Origin: Brachionus rotundiformis
Lineage: Eukaryota; Rotifera; Eurotatoria; Ploima; Brachionidae
DNA length: 64,000 bases
Direction of reading: 5' to 3'
Assembly: GCA_016802295.1 (NCBI GenBank)
Contig: JAESIW010000180.1
Span: 1,051,342-1,115,341 of the forward strand
In this document: one piece after another, positions 9,763 to 20,701 of the stretch
Layout: each line of letters starts with the position of its first letter
Numbering within the stretch: the first letter of the stretch is position 1
Notes under the pieces: model-generated
Told to the model about the DNA's origin: nothing
The model's input: only the letters and a program-made list of their open reading frames with translations
Database searches by the model: none
Translations under genes and position numbers: made by a program

Positions 9763-12271
9763 ATTTTTTATAGCTTTTTTTAATTAAAGCTAAATTTTTT
9801 TTTTCGGATTAATCAATTCTTTGTTTTAGATAAATTTACAAAAGCCAATGAGTTTTTTTTTTAAATTGAATAATAGATCAGTTTTTTAAAACAGATTTTC
9901 TTTTGAAAAAAGAATTAATTTAATCAAAACTTCTTTAAAAACTATAAAAACTAAATATGTAATGCCAAACATAGAATATTTAGATTTCAATAATAACATT
10001 GATAATAACATTGCAAAATTTACCCCCAAATATTTTTTAAAAAAATTATTTTGCAACATCGTACTTTTTCAATGTATTTTCAAAGTTGTATGTAAAATTG
10101 TTATAAAACACAATAGAACATACCAATTTTATTTTTAATTAAATTTTTCATCTTTTGTCAATGAAATCATAAAAATCTTATATATTAAAAATGAATACTT
10201 CATTTCAAAACAATAAACTTTATGATACTTTATAAACATGTAACATGTAACAAAAAAGTTATTGTTAGTTTTAGGGTGCCGAACTAACCAAAAAATTTTA
10301 AAATTAGAATCTTAAGAAATAAAAATAAATTTTTAAAAAATTGATCATTATTTATTTTCATGTAAGATAGTAATTTTGTTGTTTAAAATATAACATAAAA
10401 AATATTCACTTTTTGTAACTTTTTAGTGAATATTCAAAATTTAAAAAAAACACTGAAGATCGAAGTTATTTGATGAAAAAGGTATTTTTCTTTTACTAAT
10501 TTAATTATTTTTTTTGTCAGTGATATCTTAACGTTAATGTTATGATATAACTCATAGATAAAAATCTATTACAAGTAAAATTGAGACGCTTTTTTTAATA
10601 ACCTTATGACTTTTGAAATCATTCCAATTTACTTTTTAGTTTTCGTGCAATTAAAAAATTGAATCGTAGTCTGTTGCACTAGTCTAACATTTCATTTTTT
10701 TTTTTGACTCTATTTCCGCCATCGAACCAACCTATAGATTTAACCGACTATTTCCTGGTAGCAAAACCAAACTTTTAAATAAAAATGGTTATAACCGAAT
10801 CGATCCATTGATTTAGCTAACTAAACTTTCCTTGCCGATAACAGTCTCTACCAACTAAATCTTACCTTCTTCTGAAGATCAGAACGCCGCTCAGAGAGAT
10901 ACTTAAAGGAGATTATGGTCCGTCTTTTCATACGCAAGGATAGATAATTGACAATTAAGTTCAATGTTATCGAGTCTAAAATTTAGGTCAGTGAAATTTT
11001 TAGGCTAGTGGCCGCCACTCACGGTCCAACACTACTTAAAAATCATTTTTTTTCGACAACAGTGACATGTCGTTATAGTCAAAAAGGCATAAAGTACATA
11101 AAAGTGGTTGGATCTTGGCTGGATAAGGATAAAGTTCAATACAGAAATATAGAAAAGTTCATAATTAGTCTTTTCTTACACCAACATAAAGGAAATCTTT
11201 TTTTTTTAAATTACATTGATTGACTGTTATTTTAAATTTAAAGATAAAATATGTTATTTATATGGTGTATATTTAGATAAACAAATTAGATATTCAGAAT
11301 TTCTAACTTTTATCAACACACATAAAAGGATCAGGACATCGGATATAATCATACTTTCGAAATTATTATAATTTTTTTCATTACTTTAAAAACAATAAAA
11401 AATACCTAAATAATATTTCCAAATTTTATTGATTCATCATTTAAATTTGTTTCTTTATTTTTAATTATTGATAAATCTTATTTAGCTTTATCTTTGTAAA
11501 ATCAAGTTTTACAAAAAGATTAATATTTTGACAAAAAAATGAACATAGCTTTTCTAAAGTTGTTTCATTTGGTTTTATCTTCAGTGATGTTCAATTTTAA
11601 TGGTAAATAATCTGGTAAAAATTGGACATCTAGTGAAATGATAAATTCTTCTCACTGACATAATTATAAACTGTAATTAAGCGAAGCCTTCGAGTCTAAG
11701 CTTTTTTAATATGTTCCCAAATTGGCAATGCCTCCTTTTTTTAAAGCAACTACTTTAATATATTTTATCTTTATTTGATTGTGATTTAAAGCCTTTAGGG
11801 GCTTAAACAACAACTTATTTAATCAGAAATATTAAAAATAGCTGAGTAGATGAGAATGGTTTAGTGGCTTGTTTAAATTTGCCCGTTCAGCATGGCAATG
11901 AGAGCTTTAAAACCTGAGTTAAATTTAATTTTTAACTAGTGTGGCATTTTTTAAAATTAACTAATAAACTAGAAATAAGTATTCATTAAGATGATTGAAT
12001 TTTTAACCTGAATACAATGAAAATTTTAGACTTTATTTTTCCATATCAAAAAAATAAAATTCAAAACGCTAACGCTAAGAAATAAATTTCTAAATTAAAA
12101 ATAAAAGTAGAAAATCTTGCAAATAATTATAAAAGCTTTTGGCTCAGATGTACATATAGAAAAAGATTTAGAAGTAGTTTTTTTTTGAAGAAAATTTAAA
12201 TAAACTCTTCTAGGAAACCGAATTTTTTTCACCTGAAAACGCAGAAAAATTACCTTATCCTTAGATAGAGA
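9763..12271. other. Intergenic, no recognised gene
   Basis: AT-rich non-coding DNA. A less AT-rich patch at about 10660-10940 might be decayed transposon sequence. A 71-codon open frame at 11008-11223 has no recognisable motif and no exon context, so it is not called. Confidence 0.5.
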
Positions 12272-13775
12272 ATGACTGGTCAACATTGGTCTCAGTCTTT
12301 GTCAGTTTCTATGGACGAACAGTGAGTCTTAATAGTTTAAAACTATTTTTTCATATAATGGCAAAATTTAAGCTATGAGCACAGCTTTTTGATGCTTGGA
12401 CTGATTGGTTTTTCGGCAATCACTTATTTGGCTTCTCTAGTTGCCAATATTTTGTTCGCAACTGGAACCACTCTTTTCGGTAATTGAATTCAATCTACTT
12501 TTTTTGAAAATTTAACTTAACTTTGTTTATTTAAAAAAAAATAGATTATAAGTTAGTAAATTTTAAGATTTTGTGTAGCTTAGCACCGCTTTTGACTTTA
12601 AAAATTTAAATAAATAAAATAAATTTAAATAAATTTGTTTAAGGTATAAAAGTGTTTGAAACAGATGCCAATGTTTTGTATGAATTTGATACCAAATTGG
12701 CACCATCCAAATTTTTTATGTACCTGTGGGTCCTAATCTTTGTCTACCAAGTACTTAATAGATACAAAAATCCCAAATTTTAGTTCTTTTATTAAATTTT
12801 ATTTGAAAAAGTTAGTATGGATTTTGTACGGAATGACCACCATTTTCCGCAAATCGTCCTCTGACTTTTTGTACAAGTACCCTCCGGTGATGCACTGGCT
12901 GGTTTATTTGAACTTTTCAGCATCAAATGTCCTATACATAATATCACTGGTTTTTTGGAGCCGCGGATTATTTATTGTAATTAGACCCTAATTAAATTTT
13001 TACCAAATAAAAATTAAATTTCAAAGTTTGCTACTGTCTATTTTTTGCTAACAGCAGTTGGTTTGTACATTTCCGCTTCTGTCTCTTTGTTCAAATTATC
13101 CGACTACCAACGAGAAATGTACTTTACTGAAAAGTAAACAAAAATTTTTATCATTTTTTATTTTAATCTATATAATATTAACAAAATTTTTGCTTCATTT
13201 TATCTAAAGCAAATATTTTTGCTCAAGAATTTATAGAATTTAGAGGCTTGGCTTTTGATGTATATAAATATTAATTTTTTCAAAGATCTAGAGATGTCTG
13301 GTGCATCCGCATGCTGGTCCAAAATGGCATTTTTTTGTACGCCACATGGTCTTTTGTACTTTTTCTATTAATGCTCAATATGTGCCTAATTAACTCATTT
13401 GACATAACCAAAGAAACAGCTCACTCGGCCGTCTTTATACTAGTGTTAATTAAGCTCATAGTTTACTTTATTGCGGAAATGTTTCTTGGTTATAATTATT
13501 GTAAATTTTTGTTCACTCCATGGTTGATAATGGCCATTTTTCTCTTGGACACTCTGATCAATCAATCTGTTTATCACAATATGAGTTTGTATGAACATGT
13601 TTCACCATTTAAACTCAAACATTTGGATGAGAGTTTTTCATTTACTAGATTAGATATCAATTCTTTCATTCATTATATTGTAACTGTGTTTTATTTATTT
13701 TTATTTGTAGCCAAAGTGGTCAAATTTGTTTATAAAGAATTTTTCAATACTAAAAAATTTTCCCACTATTTCTAA
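12272..13775 (+). CDS. Uncharacterised multipass membrane protein
   Basis: Six exons join in phase through GT-AG introns: 12272-12321, 12385-12479, 12644-12750, 12812-12976, 13027-13133 and 13286-13775, giving 337 residues. The start is the Met at 12272, the first in the opening exon. Hydrophobic segments occur in every exon after the first: about residues 18-45, 70-84, 100-135, 140-160, 178-205, 215-250 and a C-terminal segment, so roughly seven membrane passes. The motif MLVQNGIFLYATW in the last exon resembles the VQNG...YATW block that I recall from a family of hypothetical invertebrate proteins; no biochemical role is known to me. An orphan receptor or channel-like role is only a guess from topology. 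Aspartate aminotransferase follows 180 bp downstream on the same strand. Confidence 0.78.
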
Positions 13776-13956
13776 TTTATTCCAAAAAAAAAAAATTTTT
13801 TTTCGAATTTAATTTATAAATAATCTGTAAATCGTAATAAAATTATCATTTCGTAAATAATTTTTATCTTTTAGGCAAAGATTGGGACTTAAAAATTCCG
13901 ATTAGAATAAATTTTTTTTAAATTTTATTTAAAAAAACAAAATAGCTTTAGAAAAA

Positions 13957-15284
13957 ATGTCAAGCCGCTTTGTAGACGCAATCCAAGACCCGCCAATCGA
14001 AGTATTCGAGCTTACCAAGGCTTTTAACGATGACAATCATCCGAATAAAGTAAACTTGGGAGTTGGTTCATATAAAGATGATAATGGAAAACCATGGGTA
14101 TTGCCAGTTGTTCGCACAGTTGAGCACCAAATTGCCAATGACATGACTTTGAACCACGAATATTTGCCAGTGCTTGGTTTGCAAGAATTTTCAAATGCGG
14201 CAGTCAAATTAGTTCTTGGAAACGATTCTCCAGCAGTGGTCAATAATTTATCATTTGGAGTACAAGCTCTGTCTGGCACTGGTGCTTTGAGAATTGGATT
14301 TGATTTTTTGGCAAGAAATGGCTACAAAATTATGTATGTATCTAATCCAACTTGGGGAAATCACAATCTTTTGGGAAGAACAGCTGGCTTTACCATGAAG
14401 TCATATCGCTACTACAACGCGGCTACAAAAAGCGTCGATTTCGAGGCTCTCAAAGCTGATTTGGAAGCCGCACCAGAAAATTCAGTCATCGTTTTGCATG
14501 GCTGTGCCCACAATCCGAGTGGAATGGACCTTAATTTAGAACAATGGGCAGTCTTGTCAACCCTTATCAGAGTACTTGTTTAAAAAAATAATTCTAATAA
14601 TTAACTTATCTGATTTAAAAGCAAAAAAAATTGTTTCCATTCTTCGACACTGCTTATCAAGGCTTTTGTTCAGGAGATTTGGACAAAGATGCCAGTGCTA
14701 TTAGACTTTTTGTGCAAGAGGGCCATGAATTGTTTGTAGCCCAGAGTTTTGCCAAAAATATGGGACTTTACAGTAGATTTAATTAAATTTTGAAAATTTA
14801 ATCTTAACAATTATAAATAGATGAGAGATGTGGTAATTTGAGCGTGGTTGTAAACAATAGTGATTTGATACCAAAATTGAGATCTCAATTTACCACAATA
14901 GTGCGAGCTAATTACTCAAACCCACCAGCTCATGGTGCTCGAGTAGCTGCTGCTATTTTGAACAACAAGGCTCTAAACGACGAATGGAGAGAAAATTTGA
15001 GAACAATGTCAAACAGAATGAACTTAATGAGACAACTGTTGTACCAAAAATTGAATATTTTGTCCACACCGGGCAACTGGGATCACATTTTAAGATCTGT
15101 CGGACTGTTTTGCTTTACCGGTTTGAACGAAAGACAATGCAACTATTTGATCAAAGAATACCACATTTACTTGCTTAGAGATGGACGTATAAACATTTCG
15201 GCTTTAACCAATGGTAATATAGACTATGTAGCCAATGCAATTTATGACGCTGTTGCAAATTTTAAAGACGATGCTAAATTATAA
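13957..15284 (+). CDS. GOT1: Aspartate aminotransferase, cytosolic type
   Basis: PLP enzyme exchanging the amino group between aspartate and 2-oxoglutarate, for amino-acid metabolism and the malate-aspartate shuttle. Three exons (13957-14571, 14622-14772, 14821-15284) with 50- and 48-nt GT-AG introns give 409 residues, against about 412 for the vertebrate cytosolic enzyme. The N terminus (DPPIEVFELTKAF) shows no mitochondrial presequence, supporting the cytosolic isoform. Visible active-site elements: KVNLGVGSYKDD, HGCAHNPSG, FFDTAYQGF with the PLP-contacting Asp and Tyr, and AQSFAKNMGLYNE with the Schiff-base lysine at about residue 250. RANYSNPPAHGARV and the C-terminal DGRINISALT with the substrate-binding Arg are present. 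Nothing appears broken; the 151-nt middle exon carries the catalytic lysine. Confidence 0.97.
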
Positions 15285-15839
15285 ACAATTAATTATTTAG
15301 GATAATTAAATTTTATTTAAATGTTTTGATTAAACAAAAAATTTATTCGAATATCGAATTAATTTTGATAAAAGATTTAATAAAAAATAAAGAAAAAATA
15401 TAAATTATTTTTAAAATAATTGTGATTTCAAATTAGTATTAGTTAATTGATTTTAACATTGCTTAGGGTATAAGTTTTCAAAGTTGAAAAATTTTTTTTT
15501 ATCTAAACCATCAGGTGATTAACTTTCCTATTGGAATCAGGTAAAGATAGAATTTTGCTGTTGGTATTAATTTGATCATAAATTTAGATAGATTTTTATT
15601 TCATGAATACACTTTTTAGCTTAATTTTGTTTTTTTGTTAATTAAAGACTGGTTTGATTTTCATTAATAACTCTATTTCTAAATATTTAATCTTATTTAA
15701 TTAAAGTATGCTTTAATAATCTAATTTTTAAAACATTTTTAGTTAATAATTTTCCTTTATGAAGTTTTAACTAAGCAAAAAATTAATGGAAAAAAAATTC
15801 TGCCATTTATCGATGTTTATTTGGTAAATGGTTAGCTAA

Positions 15840-15960
15840 CTACCATTATTCGCATTAAGTGCGACCTATCAGTATTACAAGAAGATCTCGATGCACTCAT
15901 GGAATGGTCCAGTACTTGGCATACGCTCTTCAACGTTGATAAAGGTGATAGAGATTCAAG
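15840..15960 (+). mobile_element. Non-LTR RT fragment (post-YxDD region)
   Basis: The plus-strand translation reads LQEDLDALMEWSSTWHTLFN followed by VDK, the well-known block after the catalytic YxDD motif of CR1/jockey/RTE-like reverse transcriptases. The flanks are degenerate. Confidence 0.65.
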
Positions 15961-16254
15961 AGCTTTCTTATAACTTAAAGTTTTCGAGCCATATACTAAT
16001 CCAGCAACACATTAAGCAACCAAAGTACTCAATCTGGATCTGTTTAGGGAATCAGTCAGTGGACACATCAGAAGAGACTTAGCTCAACCAATTACTTAAA
16101 GAGGACTAATAGAATAGAACTTTTTCATTAATAAATATTTATAGAATTAAATGTTTTACCTCCAGAATTAATATAAGTTTTATAAGTTAATCAACTCAGA
16201 TCCTTTAAAAATCGTTTATTTCTTTAAAGTCAATTTGAAAATGTTTCACCAACT

Positions 16255-16420
16255 ACTATTACCCTTCAAAAACGATCTGATCAATCTTTTCATACGTTCA
16301 CCATAACCATAAAAACTAAGCTTATACAAAAGCTTATCATGAGAAACTATATCGAATGCTTTCGCAAAATCAGTATAAATGAGTTTAATTTTTAATAAAT
16401 CAAACAATTTAAATATGATT
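16255..16420 (-). mobile_element. Non-LTR RT fragment (DFxKAFD region)
   Basis: The minus-strand translation gives IYTDFAKAFDIVSHDKLLYK and then LSFYGYGERMKRLIRSFLKG, which is RT motif A with its catalytic Asp and the following block. It is open over about 55 codons without a stop but has no complete ORF around it. Confidence 0.85.
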
Positions 16421-17079
16421 TTTTTTCCAGTTTTATCTTTTATTAACGAAATTGCTGTTTTTCTTTAATTATTTTGTTATCGAGAAATTAAATCACAAAA
16501 AAGGTCTAATTGGTACAAATCAAATAAAATTAGCAGATATTCAAATTAAAAAAAATTCAATTATTTTAGATAAAAAGTAAATTTAAATAAATATTTCTAC
16601 TCATATATTGCCCTATTTTTCACATTTAACTTTTTACTTGATAATTTTATTCAATTTTAAAGTCATAATATTTTTATCATATTGAAATTTTTATTAGTAC
16701 AAACATTAGCTTCAAATTTTATATGTAATTCTAAAATCACTAAAACAGTAGATAATCAAGCTTATCATTTATGATTTATTAGCCTGTGATATTTTCTAAT
16801 AAATGCTCTTTATTTTATTTCTTTATTAAATTTCATTTCTATTTTTTTAAATTTAACAAAAATTTAATTACTTCCACCTTTTTTTAACGTTTTAGTCCAT
16901 ACTGAATTGAAACAAGAATATCTTGGTTAAAAATCAATAGGCTATTTGATGATAAAATTTACCGAAATTAATAGCGACTGATCATATTTTTATCCTCAAT
17001 TTAGATTTATATATAATAATCGAAAATTTTAATATCTGAATATGTTTTTATAAAAGAATTTTTCCTACTAAATCAAAAT

Positions 17080-18108
17080 ATGAATATTCACAATTCAACT
17101 TTACCAAATGACAAATATAAGATAAAAATAGATGAATTAATATACGCAGGCTTGTCCTTAATCGGGACCATCACTTCATCAATTAATATCATTGTATTTC
17201 TAAAGCTCAGACTTAAAGATAATGTCTATAAATATTATTTAGTTTCGTCCATAGTGGACCTTTTGTACATGTTGATAATTTCATTTTATGCTTTCATAGG
17301 TTGTGGCACTCCATGTGACCTAATGAACGGTGCCAGTTTTGTCAGAATGCTCTATATCATATTTCTGGACGACTATTTGACCAGCTGTTTGGCAATTTAC
17401 AACATCATAATCGAGCTTTTTATTACAATTCAGCGCTATTTTTTAATAGCCAAACGAAATACACTACAGAGATATAAGCCTTTAAAAGTAATGTTGACAG
17501 TATCCATAATATCATTAGTGTTCTATTCGCCAGTCTTTTTTCTTAAAAAGGTTATCTATTCAGATGAGACCGGATACCAAACTGTCTATACTAAATTCGG
17601 TCATTCCAGTGCAGGTAGAATAATTCCAATCTTTTTGTCATCTATTCGCCTATTTATAGGCTCATTTATATTGTTAGTAGTCAATTTATTTACCGTGGTC
17701 AAGTTCAAGAGGTATCTGAGAGAAAAAAATTTGATCAAAGTGTCGGAATTGAGTTCTAACATTAATCTGGAGAATAGGCAAAATTGTGTCCCAAAAGAGA
17801 AAGCAGAAAATAAGGCAAAGAAGAATGTTACACAGATGGTTATATTGATAACTTTTAATTACTCGTTTGGAACCATTCCATATGCTTTGTATTATGGTTT
17901 GCATGAATTTTTACAGACAGGAAATGGTTTTGTAGATAACACATTGTGGTTAATGGGAAACGCAGGCTTACGTCTATTAGTTATTTTTAAGATTTTCATT
18001 TTTTTCAAATATAACAAAGTTTATAGGTATAATCTTAAAATTTTTCAAAAAAAATTGACCAAACGATGTTCGTTTAACATTGATCAAGAACTATGTTCCA
18101 AAATATAA
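17080..18108 (+). CDS. Rhodopsin-class GPCR, orphan, intronless
   Basis: A single exon of 342 residues. Seven hydrophobic segments are visible at about 20-45, 54-76, 86-117, 131-152, 181-206, 250-272 and 283-305. A short N-terminal tail has a possible glycosylation site (NST at residues 5-7). After TM3 the sequence reads TIQRYF, where class A receptors normally have D/E-R-Y/F; here Gln replaces the acidic residue. A Cys near the top of TM3 (CGTPCDL just before it) could form the usual disulfide. The third inner loop (about 208-250) is Lys/Glu-rich. TM7 lacks a clear NPxxY. It resembles the divergent peptide or FMRFamide-type receptors that are expanded in protostomes, but the ligand cannot be named. 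It could be a lineage-specific duplicate. Confidence 0.8.
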   Translation: MNIHNSTLPNDKYKIKIDELIYAGLSLIGTITSSINIIVFLKLRLKDNVYKYYLVSSIVDLLYMLIISFYAFIGCGTPCDLMNGASFVRMLYIIFLDDYLTSCLAIYNIIIELFITIQRYFLIAKRNTLQRYKPLKVMLTVSIISLVFYSPVFFLKKVIYSDETGYQTVYTKFGHSSAGRIIPIFLSSIRLFIGSFILLVVNLFTVVKFKRYLREKNLIKVSELSSNINLENRQNCVPKEKAENKAKKNVTQMVILITFNYSFGTIPYALYYGLHEFLQTGNGFVDNTLWLMGNAGLRLLVIFKIFIFFKYNKVYRYNLKIFQKKLTKRCSFNIDQELCSKI

Positions 18109-19105
18109 ATTAAATACTGCACTAAATTTCAAAATAAATATTTTTATTATTATCCTTTTGTTTTAAAATGAAATAGAAATATATATCATGGTATCATATT
18201 TTTTTATAAAAATCAATAAAATAAATTTTATTATAGTTCATTTGTCAAAGCAATTAAAATAGTCCATTTAGAATAAAATTTTATTCTTTAAAGTTAAAAC
18301 AATAGATAAATTAATTTCAAGTGTTTTTTTGAAAATTAAAATACCTGTCTATTGTCTCTACCTTTAATTCACGTTATTGGTTTTATGGAAGATTTCAACC
18401 CACTGTACCATTTAAAATTAAATAATTAGGTTTTGTTAAAATTTTAATCAATTGTTAAGCAATTAAGAGATAGTCGAGTACATGTTCGTATTCAAAAATC
18501 TAGATAATTCAAGAAGACATAGTTATTATGATAGAACTTGTTCCAGTTTAGTTTTATATTTTCAGTTATTAAAAATTTTTAACCACTTAAAGTTTTTTGA
18601 TTAAAATATTAATGTGTATGAAAAATTACAAAAATAGAAATTAAATTAATAACTTTTATATATTTGTCATCAATTGATCTGAATTTCTTAGATAGATATA
18701 TTTTTTAGACAATTAATTAAGTCAAACATTTTTCAAAATCATGCGATTTTTAATTAACGATAATTTATTTAAATCAATAAATTGAAATAATTTTTGAACT
18801 AACAAGTGATAGATTTTATTGCAATGAAAATACCATATAGGTAATTCGAATTTTAGTTAACTTAATATGATTTTTTTAATGATAGATAGGGAAAGAATAA
18901 TAAAATATTTTTTAAATATTTATTATATATAATTATTTATAATTATTGTATATCAAAAAGCGAACAAATTATTGTATAGTATTTCGATTTAAAAATGCAA
19001 AATCAAATATTATAAATTGTAAAGATAAGAACCATGGTTGAAAATTAATTTCATAATTATTTAATTAAAATAAAAAAAAAAAAAAAAAATTAATCGAGAT
19101 AAAAA
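18109..19105. other. Intergenic, AT-rich
   Basis: Spacer between the convergent GPCR (+) and nanos (-) genes. A long A tract near 19072-19088 lies just past the nanos stop. Nothing else is recognised. Confidence 0.6.
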
Positions 19106-19618
19106 TTAAAATTGAGATTTCATCAAAAGTTGATTTCGTTTTTGAGATTTAAATTTTTTACAGTAAGTGATTGTGTGTGCATTTTCGCCTGATTGACCAC
19201 ACGCTGGACAGACATACTCTTTGAGAAGTGGGCATGTTACTCTTCCCTGAATATTTTTGATTGAATGAGACTTGTAAATGTGCTCCGGTTCACCGTTCGT
19301 TTTGCAAAATGTGCAAGTTATTTGCTTGGTAGGATTCTTTTCCAGGATACGAGCACTTTTGGTGGTGTATTTTTCCAGATCAAATTTGATCATGTCTGAT
19401 GGTCTCAGTCTTGAATGAGACATGTAGTTTGTAGTTGAAGAGGTGGTGCTTGGAGACAAGGCTGAGTCGACCGAAGAATTAGGTGACACGGAACAAGAAT
19501 TTCCATTTTTTCTGGCTTGATTGGAATCATAAATAATTTGGCTGCTGATGATTGAATCAACCAGTTGCTGTAAACCAGAGACAAGTATGTCGCTATTGTT
19601 GTTGGTGATACATTCCAT
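19106..19618 (-). CDS. nanos: Nanos RNA-binding zinc-finger protein
   Basis: Translational repressor of germ cells and multipotent cells that works with Pumilio. A single exon of 170 residues. The C-terminal zf-nanos domain is complete: first CCHC finger C102-x2-C105-x12-H118-x10-C129 and second finger C137-x2-C140-x7-H148-x4-C153, exactly the family spacing, with the diagnostic run GRVTCPLLKEYVCPACGQSG. The N-terminal 95 residues are Ser/Thr/Asn-rich and low in complexity, as usual for Nanos; I see no obvious vertebrate-type NOT1-interacting motif. The start is the first Met, and no upstream in-frame Met fits. The 3' region runs into an A-rich tract. Confidence 0.96.
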   Translation of the reverse strand: MECITNNNSDILVSGLQQLVDSIISSQIIYDSNQARKNGNSCSVSPNSSVDSALSPSTTSSTTNYMSHSRLRPSDMIKFDLEKYTTKSARILEKNPTKQITCTFCKTNGEPEHIYKSHSIKNIQGRVTCPLLKEYVCPACGQSGENAHTITYCKKFKSQKRNQLLMKSQF

Positions 19619-20701
19619 TTTGGATTTTAGATATTGATTATATTCAATTAGATAATTAGTGAAAGAGTAATGATGACAAAGTTGATAAAATACAAGAGTA
19701 TAAATACTCAGTCAATTAATTAGGATAGATAAGTAAGTGTGAATTATCCTAGCACTGTTAATTTTTATCAAAGAAATGTACTTTTCGATACAGGAAATAT
19801 TAATTTTGATCTATCGGTAAAATGACTGTTCATTCCGCAGAATATCCTTTTTTAATAAAAACAGATACATTTTCAAAGATATTTTACCTACATCAAATGA
19901 AGAGTAGCTAAATTTTTTTGTGGTAAAGTTTGTTAGATCTACCAAATAAATAAGAAAATTAAACATTTTTTTAAAATAATCTTTTGCTTTATTGAAAAAT
20001 TATCAATCGACCAAGTTTAATAAAATTTAATACTTTTTCATGGTAAAATCATTCATTAATTTTATTAAAAACTTTAAGAAAAAATTAATAATTAAAATTA
20101 AATTACAAAATTTTAGCTTAGAGCTGATAATTAATCATTATTAGATATTGTTTTATTAACAAATTAAAATGGCTTGCTAATCCAATTTATTTAATCTAAT
20201 TTTTAGTTATCAATTAATCTCAAAGATTCAATTTATCCTTGGTGCTGTTGATATTCGTGCAAAATATTCACAACAACTCATTTCTCCTCATTCCATTTCA
20301 CCAACCATTGTTTTGACCAATCTTCTGATGTTGAAGCTTTTAACTTTGTCTACAACACTTGACCCTTTCGCCTGGCAAGGCTTTGGTCTGACCGAATAAT
20401 TAGGCTTCCAACACAAAACCTAAACTGAATATCTCCAATGAGTACCTCTTTTCAGAGATAATTATTGTTCTAATGTTTCACCCTTCTTCAATCGTCAATC
20501 ACTTACTATCACTTTGCTAGATAAAATTTTGATATAAAATAAATATCCTTGATATGAGATAAATTTATATGAAATTATTAGTCTCTTTTTATTTAATTAA
20601 TTTATAAATAATGTCTTTTAAAAGAATAAAAAAATATTCAAAAATTTTATTTTTTTTTCAATAAAAAAATTTATAAAAACAAATTCAAAAAAGATTTAAT
20701 T
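19619..20701. other. Intergenic upstream of nanos
   Basis: Contains the nanos promoter and, at its right end, the 3' end of the radial spoke gene. A less AT-rich block at about 20225-20520 has no open frame I can name and might be decayed transposon or regulatory sequence. Confidence 0.5.

Larger units (their letters stand above)
15285..17079. other. Intergenic with retrotransposon debris
   Basis: AT-rich spacer between the aminotransferase and GPCR genes. It contains two separate reverse-transcriptase fragments in opposite orientations (15840-15960 and 16255-16420, listed separately). Nothing else is recognisable. Confidence 0.6.

Noticed and set aside
11008..11223. 71-codon plus-strand frame
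   Set aside because: No motif, no flanking exons and no similarity I recognise; a length near chance for this composition.
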